Assembly: GCF_000518185.1 (NCBI RefSeq) | Contig: NZ_JADC01000009.1 | Span: 248,001-312,000 of the forward strand | Origin: Bartonella clarridgeiae ATCC 51734 | GTDB taxonomy: Bacteria > Pseudomonadota > Alphaproteobacteria > Rhizobiales > Rhizobiaceae | Direction of reading: 5' to 3' | Length of the DNA stretch: 64,000 bases | Part shown: in pieces, positions 1 through 9,506 of the stretch | How positions within the stretch are numbered: position 1 is the first letter of the stretch | Layout of the letters: the number at the start of each line of letters is the position of its first letter | Made by a program: the position numbers and the translations under genes | The notes under the pieces: model-generated | Seen by the model: only the letters and a program-made list of their open reading frames with translations | What the model was told of the DNA's origin: nothing | The model's database searches: none

Positions 1-42
1 CAGTCCAAGAGTGATTAAATTCAATCTATTTTTCCGTTTCAT
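1..42 (-). CDS. possible 5' end of a gene running off the left edge
   Basis: Read on the minus strand, an ATG at position 42 opens 14 codons (MKRKNRLNLITLGL) that look like a basic start followed by a hydrophobic stretch, as in a signal peptide or membrane anchor. No clear ribosome binding site precedes it and only 42 bases are visible, so neither the function nor the reality of the gene can be judged. Confidence 0.25.
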   Translation of the reverse strand, partial: MKRKNRLNLITLGL

Positions 43-618
43 AGAAGCATGAATGATGAGGAAAAATCATTTTACAGTAATTAAAATCCGTTTTACAATT
101 CTTTTAGTTTTTGTTCCTATGAAAGTTGTTGTAGAGAATACCGTTATATGACATTTTAAAAATAACTTTACTATTTAAGAAAGCTAATGAGAAGGTAAAG
201 TTGCAAAATTGTGTTTTGAAATATAAATATCATTTTGATCAAAACTGCTTGCTAGAAATTTTTCATGTTCAGCTTAGGTTATATAACTCTTGGGTAATCT
301 TTTCGATAAATCACTTTATTATGTAGTTTATGCTCATAGTTTAATTTGATAAGCCACCCTGAAGCAATAATTGAGTAAAAACTCAAGTATAGTGCAAAGT
401 GTATTCGCATTAAAAATATAAAAAAGAAATATGATTCTTTCTCTCTCGCTATCTGTTATTAGTACCGTTTTGTAAAGTTGTTTCTTAAAAATATGACAGT
501 CAAACTTAACAACTTTTCATTTTTCCAATTTAATTTCTATTACCTGTTAAAAATTTTATTGTCTGATAAAATAGCTTCTATTATGAAGATTGATATGGTT
601 ATAAAATTTAGTTTTTTA
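43..618. other. AT-rich spacer with no recognisable gene
   Basis: About 575 bases between the possible leftward gene and trmL. No open frame resembles a protein I know, and I see no tRNA or strong terminator. It probably holds promoters for the leftward gene at the edge. Confidence 0.5.
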
Positions 619-1095
619 TCATAAGGTTTGTCTTACTTCATTATAACCAATTTGACGAAGTGCTTCCCCTGTTGTTATAGCAACACTCATTGCAAGATTC
701 AAAGAGCGTGCGTGTGGTAGCATAGGAATTGTTAATGCATAATCGGCTGCTTTATAAACATAATCAGGAACACCTGCTGATTCACGGCCAAAAAGTAAAA
801 CATCGTTTTTTTGATAACGTATTTCTGTATAACACGTTTTTGCTTTTGTACTTAAGAGCAAAAGACGATGGTTAAAGCGCTGCATGGTATCAATAAAATT
901 CTGCCAATCAAGGTGGCGCTCTAATGAAGCTCGTTCAAGGTAATCCATACCTGCTCGTTTAAGATTGCGATCGGATAAATCAAATCCTGCAGGCTCAATA
1001 ATGTGTACATGCAGCCCAAAACAAGCGCTAAGGCGTAAGATTGTTCCTGTGTTACCAGCGATATCTGGTTGAAAAAGAGCAATGTGAAGTGTCAT
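619..1095 (-). CDS. trmL: tRNA (cytidine(34)-2'-O)-methyltransferase TrmL (SPOUT family)
   Basis: A 158-residue single-domain SPOUT methyltransferase, the usual size for TrmL/YibK. It 2'-O-methylates the wobble nucleotide of certain leucine tRNAs using S-adenosylmethionine. Visible family motifs are FQPDIAGNTGTILRL near the N-terminus, LLFGRESAGVP near residue 100 and IPMLPHARSLNLAMSVAI near residue 122. The last two form the knotted cofactor-binding site. The ATG lies after an AT-rich leader without a strong ribosome binding site. It diverges from the decayed cytochrome bc1 operon. In related Rhizobiales the pet operon starts next to this methyltransferase, which helps identify the remnants on the other side. 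Confidence 0.93.
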   Translation of the reverse strand: MTLHIALFQPDIAGNTGTILRLSACFGLHVHIIEPAGFDLSDRNLKRAGMDYLERASLERHLDWQNFIDTMQRFNHRLLLLSTKAKTCYTEIRYQKNDVLLFGRESAGVPDYVYKAADYALTIPMLPHARSLNLAMSVAITTGEALRQIGYNEVRQTL

Positions 1096-1141
1096 ATATT
1101 ACACAATATTTGTAGACTGATTTATAAAGAAGTTATTTATA

Positions 1142-1970
1142 GCTTTTTCTGTTCCATGTAACCTTAATATTTTTATAACATTTGGTGGTATTTTAACCAT
1201 TATGCTTTTATCGCATCTTTTGACAGGTATTGTATTAGCTATGCACTATGTATCAGATGTTCACTTAGCTTTTGAAACAGGTGAATGATTTAGGCTTGAA
1301 GGACAGTTTGGTTAGCTTTTTCCTCCCTGCCATTCTGTGGGATCTTCGTTCTTTGTTTATACTGTTCACATCCATTTGGTACGAGGATTTTATGATAGTT
1401 ATTATAAAAATATGTGAGAAATGGTTTGGGTGATGGGTATTTTGTCTATATCATCATGATAGCAGCTCCTTTTTTGGGTTTTTTATGTATTGGCTTGGGA
1501 GATGATGTTCATTTCTGCAGTTTTTTGGTAGTTACTGGTTTTGTTAAAGCTTATTCCTTTCTTTGGAATATGGTTATATGAGATACTCCTTGCTGATTAT
1601 AGTGTGGGACAGCCGGCATTTAATCGTTTTTATGTTTTCCATTATTTTTATCATTTTTTTTACTTTTTCTTATATGTCTTCATATTTGGTTCATTCATCC
1701 AGTTGGACAGAGCAATCCAACAAGAATTGAAGTGCAATCAGATGAGGAAAGTATTCCTTTGTTCTCCTTATGCGCTATCAAAGATATTTTTTCTATTACT
1801 GTTTTCTGACTTTTTTCTTCGCTTTTATTGGATTTATTTTAATAAAAGTTAAGGCCTTTTTTCTTAAAGTATTGCCGATAATATTTTTGATAAGGGAGAA
1901 TATGCTTTCTTTCCTTTGTATGTATCTTAACAACAAGATTAGAATTTTTCGGGACCATTCGGTATGAAAA
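1142..1970 (+). pseudogene. petB: decayed cytochrome b subunit of the bc1 complex
   Basis: Translating in shifting frames recovers a collinear cytochrome b. A stretch FSVPCNLNIFITFGGILTIM starts near 1142, followed by LTGIVLAMHYVSDVHLAF up to about 1285, where the frame stops. Further on come SSFFVYTVHIHLVRGFY (about 1350), a region like the PWGQMSFW loop (about 1490-1520), DYSVGQPAFNRFYVFHYFY (about 1600-1650) and a CSPYALSKIFF segment (about 1760-1790) matching the PF(T/S)PYA(T)xKD region of the family. Several stops and frameshifts separate these pieces. The first 30 or so residues and the whole upstream petA (Rieske protein) gene are gone, and the remnant is shorter than the roughly 1.3 kb of an intact gene. 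No product is expected. Confidence 0.85.
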
Positions 1971-1971
1971 T

Positions 1972-2625
1972 GCAATTGCGACGTGGGTTGAAGGTTTATA
2001 AAGAAATATGCGCTGATTGCTATGGGATAAAATATGTATTTTTTTGTAATTTAAAAGCACTGGGTTATGATCAGGACACAGATTAAAGCTTTTGCTATGC
2101 AATATGAAGTAGGCGATAGCTCAATAGAGAAGAAAAGTAATCTGGATTGTATCAGATTACTTTTCTTCTCCTTTTACGAATATTGAAGAAGCGAAATTTA
2201 TACATAATGATGCTAAGACTCCTGATTTATTGGTGACATTTACGCGTTCTGTTTCTTTACCATTTCCTGCTTTAATTACTGATGTTACCAATTATAATAC
2301 TGCTGGTCCTGATTATATTAGAGCTCTTTTAACAGGATATCAGGAGGCTCCAAAGATAAAAAAAATCGCTAAAGGTTACTGTATAATCTTTATTTTATTG
2401 TAGGTGTGTTTTGATTATGGTGTTTCCTTTGAATGATAGCCTTGTCTCCTTATGAGGATGGAACACAAGAAATGGTTGAGCATTATGCATGTAATGTGTC
2501 TGCTTTTTTAATGTAGGTAGCTTATCCTTATATCGAACTTCGTAAGAAAACCGGTTTTCGTGTTATCTTATTTAATTATTTCGGGAGTGTTTATTTATAG
2601 TATGAAAAGAAGAATTTGTCATGAT
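1972..2625 (+). pseudogene. petC: decayed cytochrome c1 subunit of the bc1 complex
   Basis: Collinear fragments of cytochrome c1 follow petB. A run RRGLKVYKEICADCYGIKY lies near 1978-2035, where the haem site CxxCH reads CADCY, so the axial-ligand histidine is replaced. Then come QIKAFAMQYEVGD near 2079-2115 after a frameshift, SPFTNIEEAKFIHNDAKTPD near 2168-2230, and GPDYIRALLTGYQEAP near 2305-2355. The end of the gene shows NVSAFLM, then a stop in place of the usual tryptophan, then LRKKTGFRVILF and a basic C-terminal tail near 2595-2625. An 18-bp inverted repeat sits inside it. The gene cannot give a functional haem protein. With petB decayed and petA absent, the whole complex appears lost at this locus. 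Confidence 0.87.
2127..2170. repeat. perfect 18-bp inverted repeat inside the petC remnant
   Basis: Positions 2127-2144 and 2153-2170 are exact reverse complements separated by 8 bases. The right arm reads DYFSSPF in the ancestral cytochrome c1 frame, so it is original coding sequence, while the left arm has no counterpart in the family. This suggests the left arm was copied from the right arm by strand switching during decay. Confidence 0.85.
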
Positions 2626-2758
2626 TTAGATAAGGATTTAAAGAGAAACAAGAAATGAAAAAAACAAGCACACAAAATAAGTTATCTCAAAGCGTGTAGG
2701 GAACAAATTTTATAATGATGCATTGAGAGCTCATAAAGTAAAAACGGAGAATTATAAA

Positions 2759-3205
2759 ATGAAGAAAATTGTTTGCACTGCTTTCGTGTCAATTTTTATG
2801 GTTTCTGGTGCGTATGCTCAGTCTTTTACAACTACAAAACCTTTTGAAACTGAGGTAATTTCATCAACAGGTATTGTAAAGATTGGTTCAGATATGGTTG
2901 CACGTTATATTACGCCTTCAGCAGCTGATTTTGTTGCTTCAAGTCTTATTGGTACTGATGTATACAATATGGAAGATGAAAATATTGGTGAAGTGAAAGA
3001 TATTATTTTGCGTGAAAACAGTGTCGAAGGAATTGTTATTGGTATTGGTGGTTTTCTTGGTATAGGAGAACGTTATGTAGTTGTTTCTCCTGATACAATT
3101 CAGAAAACAAACGATTATGGTAAATGGAAGTTTATTATCAATGCGACAAAGGATTCCTTAAAAGGTGCTCCAGAATTTAAATATGAAGGTCGTTGGACTC
3201 GTTAA
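2759..3205 (+). CDS. secreted PRC-barrel domain protein
   Basis: A 148-residue protein when started at the ATG at 2759, which has ACGGAG upstream and begins with a clean signal peptide (MKKIVCTAFVSIFMVSGAYA, cleavage after AYA-Q). An upstream in-frame start at 2723 would bury the signal peptide and is less likely. Residues about 70-145 form a PRC-barrel-like domain: SLIGTDVYNMEDENIGEVKD, then a strand-rich segment with a GIGGFLGIGERYV turn. PRC-barrel domains occur in ribosome maturation and photosynthetic proteins; secreted versions are common in Rhizobiales and their role is unknown. It stands alone downstream of the pet remnants and is followed by a strong terminator. Confidence 0.85.
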   Translation: MKKIVCTAFVSIFMVSGAYAQSFTTTKPFETEVISSTGIVKIGSDMVARYITPSAADFVASSLIGTDVYNMEDENIGEVKDIILRENSVEGIVIGIGGFLGIGERYVVVSPDTIQKTNDYGKWKFIINATKDSLKGAPEFKYEGRWTR

Positions 3206-3228
3206 TTTTTTTATTTTATCAGAGCTAA

Positions 3229-3258
3229 AATAGCCGCTTATAATGCGGCTATTTTTTT
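3229..3258 (+). terminator. intrinsic terminator of the PRC-barrel gene
   Basis: The 9-bp stem AATAGCCGC / GCGGCTATT with a 7-base loop is followed by a T run, 24 bases after the stop codon. Confidence 0.9.
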
Positions 3259-3343
3259 GAAAAGTTTCCTTAAGGGAGTAGAAACAGTTGATACAGAGAA
3301 GAATTTTAAAGAGTTAAGAAATCTAAAACTTCAAAAAAGTGCA

Positions 3344-4447
3344 TTAGGTATTATGCTTAAACAATATGATATCACCGTCTTGCACAATATATTCTTTACC
3401 TTCATCACGAACTTTTCCTGCTTCTTTTGCTGCGTTTTCTCCACCCAAAGCAATATAATCTTCATAGCTAATAGTTTGGGCACGAATAAAGCCACGTTCA
3501 AAATCTGAATGAATGACACCGGCAGCTTGGGGTGCTTTTACTCCGCGCACAATTGTCCATGCTCGTGTTTCTTTAGGACCACAAGTAAAGTAAGTAATTA
3601 GGTCAAGTAGATCATAGCCAGCGCGAATGAGTCGATTGAGACCAGGTTCAGAGAGCCCTAAAGCATTAAGATATTCTAAAGCCTCTTCCTCAGTAAGTTG
3701 GGCAATTTCAGCTTCGATGGAAGCTGCAATGACAATAGTGTGTGCATTCTGTGCTGTTGCCATTTTCTCGACTGCTTGGGTAAAGTCATTACCGTGAGCA
3801 GCTTCGTTTTCACTGACATTGCAAACATAGAGAACGGGTTTTGATGTTAAAAGATTCAAACTATTAAGAATGTACTGTTCATCGGCAGAAATATCTTTGA
3901 GCATCAACCTTACAGGGTATCCTTTTTGCAGCAATTTTAATCCAGCTTCCATGATAGGGAGAATAGCGAGAGCTTCTTTATCTTTTGCGGTTGCACGTTT
4001 GCGAATTTGTGTGATTCGCCGTTCAAGGCTTTCAAGATCTGAGAGCATGAGTTCCGTTTCAACGGTTGTGGCATCAGAAATAGGATCAATTCGTCCTTCT
4101 ACATGTGTAATATTTTCATCTTGAAAACACCGTAATACGTGGATGATGGCATCAACTTCACGAATATTCGCTAAAAATTTATTTCCTAAACCTTCACCTT
4201 TTGAAGCACCACGTACAAGTCCTGCAATATCAACAAAACTAATACGTGTAGGAATTATTTCTTTTGATCCAGCGATAGAGGCGATTTTTTTCATCCGTAG
4301 ATCTGGGACAGCAACTTCACCGGTATTAGGTTCGATTGTGCAAAAAGGATAATTGGCAGCTTGTGCTGCAGCTGTTTTTGTTAATGCATTAAAGAGAGTT
4401 GATTTGCCAACATTGGGTAATCCGACAATACCGCATTTAAAGCCCAT
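3344..4447 (-). CDS. ychF: redox-regulated ribosome-associated ATPase YchF (Obg family)
   Basis: A 367-residue protein of the usual YchF/OLA1 length. The P-loop GLPNVGKSTLFNALT is at residues 8-22 and the switch motif FVDIAGLVRGASKGEGLGNK is near residues 72-91. In place of the GTP-specifying NKxD motif it has NVSE near residue 210, the hallmark that lets this family prefer ATP. A coiled-coil insertion lies near residues 130-165 and the C-terminal TGS domain ends with VQDGDIILFKHN. It binds ribosomes and is linked to oxidative stress responses. The ATG follows AGAGAAG. In Rhizobiales it is commonly found close to pth, as here. Confidence 0.95.
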   Translation of the reverse strand: MGFKCGIVGLPNVGKSTLFNALTKTAAAQAANYPFCTIEPNTGEVAVPDLRMKKIASIAGSKEIIPTRISFVDIAGLVRGASKGEGLGNKFLANIREVDAIIHVLRCFQDENITHVEGRIDPISDATTVETELMLSDLESLERRITQIRKRATAKDKEALAILPIMEAGLKLLQKGYPVRLMLKDISADEQYILNSLNLLTSKPVLYVCNVSENEAAHGNDFTQAVEKMATAQNAHTIVIAASIEAEIAQLTEEEALEYLNALGLSEPGLNRLIRAGYDLLDLITYFTCGPKETRAWTIVRGVKAPQAAGVIHSDFERGFIRAQTISYEDYIALGGENAAKEAGKVRDEGKEYIVQDGDIILFKHNT

Positions 4448-4721
4448 AGCTTCTCTTTCTTTGTTAATTGTGATTTATTTATTTTGGTTAAGATAAAATT
4501 TTGTTGGTATTTCTATAGCATGTTTGAAAAGAGTTCTAGTCTGCAATTGTTGTGGTAGTGTGATAGTGTGAAAAAATATACTGAGATAATTGCTATAATT
4601 TTTTTTATTATTAAATTTTAAACATTCTTTATTTTAATAATGGTTTTACTAATAAATATTAACAGTGCGCTAAGTTTTTCGTAGTATGCAAAGTTTTCGA
4701 AAATAAATAATCGGAGAAAAT

Positions 4722-5411
4722 ATGGGGTTATTATCTCGTCGAACTTTTTTAATTGCAGCGCCTCTGGCTTTGGCTGGATGTCTTACACGTCAATCAAATG
4801 TGTCTATTTTTTCTCAAAAAGTTCAATATGTTCCACCGGAAATACAGGCTTTATATGGGCCTGTAACAAATGAGCCTTATTTTTTACCTGCAGTTAATCT
4901 TTCAACAATTGATCCAAAGTTTTGGCGTAAACAAGTCAATTATCATACAAATTATCCTCCTGGTACATTAATTGTAGATACCCAAGCATGTTTGCTTTAT
5001 CTTGTTGGTGAAAATGGCAAAGCTTTACGTTATGGTATTGGTGTTGGCAAAGAAGGTTTGGCATTTACAGGCGTTGGGATTATACAATATAAACGCCGAT
5101 GGCCCAGTTGGGCTCCTACTAAAAAAATGATGGAGCGTGAACCGGAGCGTTATGGTCATTTAGCACAGGGTATGCCACCCGGTCCTGAGAATCCGTTAGG
5201 AGCACGGGCATTTTATCTTTTCAAAGATGGAAAAGACACGCTTTTCCGTATTCACGGTTCACATGAAGCTTGGTCAATTGGTCGCGCTATTTCTAGTGGA
5301 TGTATCCGTTTACTCAATCAAGACATTATTGACCTTTATAATCGTGTTCCTGATGGTTCACGTGTAGTGGTATTACAGAATGATGGAAATACACCAAGGG
5401 GGTTTATTTAA
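4722..5411 (+). CDS. L,D-transpeptidase (YkuD family), exported
   Basis: A 229-residue protein. The N-terminus contains SRRTFLIA, resembling a twin-arginine signal, followed by LAGC at residues 17-20, a lipobox. The YkuD catalytic domain spans roughly residues 75-220. Its conserved histidine is in FRIHGSHEAWSIG and its catalytic cysteine in ISSGCIRLLNQDI. These enzymes make 3-3 (meso-DAP to meso-DAP) crosslinks in peptidoglycan or attach lipoproteins to it. Which of these applies cannot be told from sequence. The start is supported by CGGAGAAAAT just upstream. It diverges from ychF and faces pth. Confidence 0.9.
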   Translation: MGLLSRRTFLIAAPLALAGCLTRQSNVSIFSQKVQYVPPEIQALYGPVTNEPYFLPAVNLSTIDPKFWRKQVNYHTNYPPGTLIVDTQACLLYLVGENGKALRYGIGVGKEGLAFTGVGIIQYKRRWPSWAPTKKMMEREPERYGHLAQGMPPGPENPLGARAFYLFKDGKDTLFRIHGSHEAWSIGRAISSGCIRLLNQDIIDLYNRVPDGSRVVVLQNDGNTPRGFI

Positions 5412-5535
5412 GTGTAATAGATTATAGGGTTTATTAACTGAGCTTCATATCTCATTAAACTTTGGTATCTCCCTTTAAGGGAAATATATCAAAGGGAGTA
5501 ATTGTATTTTAGTCTTCAAGAGAAATGATTCCTTA

Positions 5536-6114
5536 TTATAGGTTTTTGCTTTCCATTGCCAATGTAATTTTATTCATAAAACAATTATTATTTCTTTTTA
5601 TTAACAGTGCTATATTATGTGCAATTGCGTCTAGTAAAGGAGATAACCATTCTTGATCAGATTTTGTAAAATTTCCCAAAACATACTGATTAACCAGTTC
5701 TTTTGCACCAGGATGTCCAATGCCTAATCGTATACGGTGGTAGTTAGTGCCACAATGACTGTCAATAGACTTTATACCATTATGTCCGTTACTTCCCCCT
5801 CCAATTTTTATCCTTATTTTACCGGGCGGTAAATCTAGTTCATCATAAATGACAATAAGATTATTCAAGTCTAATTTATAAAACCGCAACGCTTCGCCAA
5901 TTGATTGACCAGATAAATTCATAAAAGTTTGCGGTTTTATAAGAATAATTTTTTCGCTATTTATAAGACCATTAGAGATTTCAGCCTGAAATTTTTTTGA
6001 CCACGGAGAAAAAGACAAGATCTGATGAATGGTATTAACAGCCATGAAACCAATATTGTGCCGGTTATTTTGGTATTGCGAACCGGGGTTGCCAAGACCA
6101 GCAATGAGCAACAT
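5536..6114 (-). CDS. pth: peptidyl-tRNA hydrolase
   Basis: Releases tRNA from peptidyl-tRNAs dropped by stalled ribosomes. The 192-residue product shows the family's [18 protein letters not shown] motif near the N-terminus, carrying the conserved asparagine and catalytic histidine. It also has [17 protein letters not shown] and SNGHNGIKS near residues 90-115, and GIGHPG near 135. I place the start at the ATG at 6114 because GGAGG sits five bases before it; the GTG at 6120 overlaps that ribosome binding site. It follows rplY with a 74-base gap, the conserved rplY-pth pair. Confidence 0.95.
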   Translation of the reverse strand: MLLIAGLGNPGSQYQNNRHNIGFMAVNTIHQILSFSPWSKKFQAEISNGLINSEKIILIKPQTFMNLSGQSIGEALRFYKLDLNNLIVIYDELDLPPGKIRIKIGGGSNGHNGIKSIDSHCGTNYHRIRLGIGHPGAKELVNQYVLGNFTKSDQEWLSPLLDAIAHNIALLIKRNNNCFMNKITLAMESKNL

Positions 6115-6188
6115 GTGCACCTCCGGTAAAGTAAAAGTATAAGAAAGAATAAAAGTGTTAAAAAGTGGATTCCAACTAATTAAGTTTT

Positions 6189-6815
6189 TCAGGTTTTTGC
6201 GTTATTTTCACTGCTCTCTTTTTCTGAAGAATCATCGCTCGCACTTATACTAGCAGGGGCAGCAATGGTAGCAATGGTAAAGTCTCGTTCTTGAATGACC
6301 GGTGTGACACCTTTTGGCAATTGCACTGCGGAAATATGGATAGAATCACCAATGGAATAACTGGAAAGATCAATCTCAATTGCTTCAGGGATAGCATGTG
6401 CTAATGCGGTACACTCAATTTCATGGCGCACAATGTTTAAAACACCACCTCGTTTAATTCCTGGTGCCATATCTTCATTAAGAAAGTGTACAGGAATGTG
6501 TACATGCACGACAGATGTTGCTGAAATGCGTAAGAAATCTACATGTATAGGAAAGTCACGGATAGGATCAAGTTGATAATCTTTTGGTAAAACTTGAATT
6601 TTCTGTTTATCAATTTCAATAGTTGCAACAGTGGTACGAAATCCACCAGCGTGAATTTTATAGAAAATCTCTTTATAGGGGACTGAAATTGCCAAAGGAG
6701 GCTGTTTATTACCATAAATAACAGCTGGAATGAGACCATTACGACGAAGTTTGCGGGAGGACCCCTTACCAACCCGCTCGCGTATTTCGGCTTTAAAAGT
6801 ATAGCTTTTGCTCAT
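6189..6815 (-). CDS. rplY: 50S ribosomal protein L25 (long CTC form)
   Basis: A 208-residue protein of the two-domain TL5/CTC type. An N-terminal L25 domain (residues about 1-95, [20 protein letters not shown]) binds 5S rRNA, and a C-terminal beta domain covers about 95-190. The tail is acidic and rich in Ser and Glu, as is usual in Rhizobiales. The ATG follows AAAAAGGACT. It is first in an apparent rplY-pth unit and has a GC-richer, foldable leader upstream. Confidence 0.95.
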   Translation of the reverse strand: MSKSYTFKAEIRERVGKGSSRKLRRNGLIPAVIYGNKQPPLAISVPYKEIFYKIHAGGFRTTVATIEIDKQKIQVLPKDYQLDPIRDFPIHVDFLRISATSVVHVHIPVHFLNEDMAPGIKRGGVLNIVRHEIECTALAHAIPEAIEIDLSSYSIGDSIHISAVQLPKGVTPVIQERDFTIATIAAPASISASDDSSEKESSENNAKT

Positions 6816-6837
6816 AACTAAAGTCCTTTTTATATAA

Positions 6838-6950
6838 TTGGAGAATCATGAAAACCAGTAGTGGTTTTTGCATGAATATGAAGATATACGCTGTGAAACG
6901 GCGACTACCCCATTCTGTGTTGCCTCCAAGGGTGTCTACACAGAAGTTTG
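6838..6950 (-). promoter_or_regulatory. possible structured leader of rplY
   Basis: This segment upstream of rplY is visibly less AT-rich than the spacers around it. It contains a perfect 8-bp stem (6913-6920 with 6938-6945) closing a 17-base loop rich in C and G. It would lie within about 130 bases of the rplY start in the transcript. It could be a leader that controls the ribosomal protein, or only a remnant of coding sequence; no known riboswitch or leader family is recognised. Confidence 0.35.
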
Positions 6951-7149
6951 TTCTATAGTTCAAACCATTTGGAGATGCAAGAGTTGTGGTAAAAATCCTT
7001 AGTTTCTAACCTTATGGAAGAGGAAATGTTACAAATATCCTGAAAAGCACAGAATCAATATTGATTTGCAAAAATCAAATAATAGAGACCTTATGAAGGT
7101 TGAGATTGCCTGAGGTGAAGCATCAGAATATGGTGCATTGCATAACCCA

Positions 7150-8516
7150 GATTCAGCATTCGTTAATCTTGAGGAATTTATTGGCAACACGTTTTCTTAC
7201 AGGGTAGTTCTGGTTCAGGAAAATCGCATCTTCTTCGATATCTTCTTTAACAGAGTTTCTCATGAATACAACAGTGTGTTATTGATCCAGAAGGTGATTT
7301 TATGATTTTGGCTGATAAATTTGGCCATATTGTTGTTGAAGCTCAATGGAATGAAAAGAATGGGTACAAATTGCTCATCGTATTCGCTGACATCGAGTTT
7401 CGGTTGTTTTCAATCTTGAAGGCTTTTAGATACTGAACAACAGATGCGTGCTGTTGTTGTTTTCTTGGAGCACTTTTAAATATTGAGGGTGATTATTGGT
7501 ATCTTATGTTAATTGTGATTGATGAAGCGCATTATTTACTCCAACTGCAGCAGGAGAGTTTTCTGATGAAGTGCGTAAGATTTCGCTTAGTGCTATGACC
7601 AATTTAATGTGTATAGGACGTAAACGTGTTTTTGCTGGTGTTATTGCTACATAACGTTTAGCTAAGCTTGCAAAAAACGTTGCTGCTGAAGTATCAAATT
7701 TTTAATAGCACACACTTTATACGTGCTGCTGATCTTTTAGGAATGGAGCGTTGTCAGGCAGAAATGTTTCGAGATCTTGAGTGTGGTCACTTCATTGTTT
7801 TAAGACTCTTTTTATCATAGCGTTTTTTACCGATTATTATTGGTCTTGTTCAAACAGCACGTTCTTCTTGTCCGAAACTTAATGCTGCTTCCAACAAAAA
7901 GAACTGATGCAAAAAACTCGTTTTTACTGCATCATTTGAAAAAAAACGACGTCATGTCATTTTCATTTCACTAGAACCTGTAAAAGAACAACAAATTCAT
8001 GAAATATTAGAAGAGTTTGTGCACAAAAAACAAAAATTAATAAAGGAAGATAAAAACTTCTGTCAAAAGGTTTTGGCAATTGATTGTGAAGTACAGGTAG
8101 AACGTATCATCCGTGAAATAATGGATGATCCTGAAGTTGTTTATCGTTCGACAGCATTATTTTATCAAGATTTTTTTGATACATTGTCGTATTCATGATG
8201 TATCAGAGTTCCTTCCTCATATTTCGCAATTTCGAGGTAAATTGACTATTGTTCAGGCTTCTATTGATGAAGAAGGTGCTTGTAAGTGAAGAGTGGAAAT
8301 GTGCTTTACATCTATCAAAAAGTTTGGAAGATGAAGATGATGTTCAGGTGTATTTTACATGTTGTGCAGGCAGCTTTAACGTCGAAATCCTGACCATCAG
8401 ATGTAGTTTTGGAGCATCTTTATAAAACTCATTCTTTAAATTTACGCTGCCTTTTAATTTATTTTGAAGAACGTGGGCTTATTGTTATTCATACTGATTT
8501 AATGGTAAGTGCGCAT
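7150..8516 (+). pseudogene. decayed HerA/DUF87-type ATPase
   Basis: Shifting-frame translation gives an ATPase of the HerA-like (DUF87) group. VNLEEFI opens it near 7163, then a Walker A GSSGSGKSHL is readable at about 7203-7232 in another frame. Next come EGDFMILADKFGHIVVEA near 7290-7345 and a Walker B region VIDEAHYLL near 7517-7543, continued after a frameshift by PTAAGEFSDEVRKISLSAM. Further on are IGRKRVFAGVIAT, GMERCQAEMFRDLE near 7742-7785 and PIIIGLVQTARSS-like sequence near 7835-7870. At least six frame changes or stops are present, so no product is expected. The original full-length gene would have been about 1.5 kb. Confidence 0.75.
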
Positions 8517-8573
8517 TAGCTTTTTCTGGTTTTATTTTAAGAAACAGACACCAGGATATCCAAAGGCACCAAT

Positions 8574-9506
8574 TTAGCCAAATAAACTTGAAACAGATTG
8601 TTCTGCTGCTGTTCTTGCAATAGCTTCTCCGATTAAGTCAGCAATTGGCAAAATACGCATATTATGAGCTTGTTCAATTGCTTTTGTTGGCATAATTGAG
8701 TCAGTAATAACTAATTCCTTCATTTCTGAATTGGTAATACGTTCTATAGCATTTCCAGAAAGGACACCATGTGTAATATAAGAGGTGACGCTTTTTGCAC
8801 CGTGTTGCAAAAGGGCGCTTGCTGCATTGCACAGGGTACCACCTGAATCAACAATATCATCCAGTAAGAGACAATCTTTTCCAGTGACATCACCGATGAT
8901 GTTCATTACTTCTGATTCACCTGGACGTTCACGACGTTTGTCGACAATGGCAAGCAGACTATTTAAGCGCTTAGCTAAAGAGCGTGCACGCACCACACCA
9001 CCAACATCAGGTGAAACAACAATTACATTTTCAAGAGAATAATGCATCTTAATATCGCGAGCAATAACAGGAACAGCGTAAAGATTATCTGTTGGAATAT
9101 CAAAGAAGCCTTGGATTTGTCCTGCATGAAGATCTAATGTCAAAACGCGATGAGCACCGGCTTGAGTGATGAGATTAGCGACGAGTTTTGCAGAAATAGG
9201 AGTACGTGGTCCAGGTTTACGATCTTGGCGAGCATAACCAAAATAAGGCAAAACAGCTGTAATGCGACGTGCTGAAGAACGACGAAGTGCGTCAATCATA
9301 ATAAGTAATTCCATCAAATGATCATTTGCTGGATAGGATGAAGATTGCAAAACAAATACATCTTGTCCACGCACATTTTCATGCAATTCTACAAAAATTT
9401 CTTGATCAGCAAAGCGTTTTACAGTTGCTTTGCCTAGAGGAATACTTAAATAGTTTGCAACATCTTCAGCAAGGCGTGGATTAGAGTTGCCGCAAAAAAG
9501 TTTCAT
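8574..9506 (-). CDS. prs: ribose-phosphate pyrophosphokinase
   Basis: Makes PRPP from ribose 5-phosphate and ATP for purine, pyrimidine, histidine, tryptophan and NAD synthesis. The 310 residues match the class I family. Diagnostic motifs are [19 protein letters not shown] (about 50-68), the ATP-loop [18 protein letters not shown] (about 96-113), the metal-site motif [12 protein letters not shown] (about 129-140) and the PRPP-binding loop [17 protein letters not shown] (about 213-229). The start ATG is preceded by CAGGGGTTC. It lies in the same orientation as rplY-pth, from which it is separated by the oppositely oriented ATPase remnant. Confidence 0.97.
   Translation of the reverse strand: MKLFCGNSNPRLAEDVANYLSIPLGKATVKRFADQEIFVELHENVRGQDVFVLQSSSYPANDHLMELLIMIDALRRSSARRITAVLPYFGYARQDRKPGPRTPISAKLVANLITQAGAHRVLTLDLHAGQIQGFFDIPTDNLYAVPVIARDIKMHYSLENVIVVSPDVGGVVRARSLAKRLNSLLAIVDKRRERPGESEVMNIIGDVTGKDCLLLDDIVDSGGTLCNAASALLQHGAKSVTSYITHGVLSGNAIERITNSEMKELVITDSIMPTKAIEQAHNMRILPIADLIGEAIARTAAEQSVSSLFG

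Noticed and set aside
1541..1852. Open frame of 103 codons as an independent small membrane protein
   Set aside because: Its residues match a middle section of cytochrome b in order, so it is part of the petB remnant.
1839..2102. 87-codon minus-strand frame
   Set aside because: It lies antisense to the petB/petC remnant and has no ribosome binding site or known similarity.
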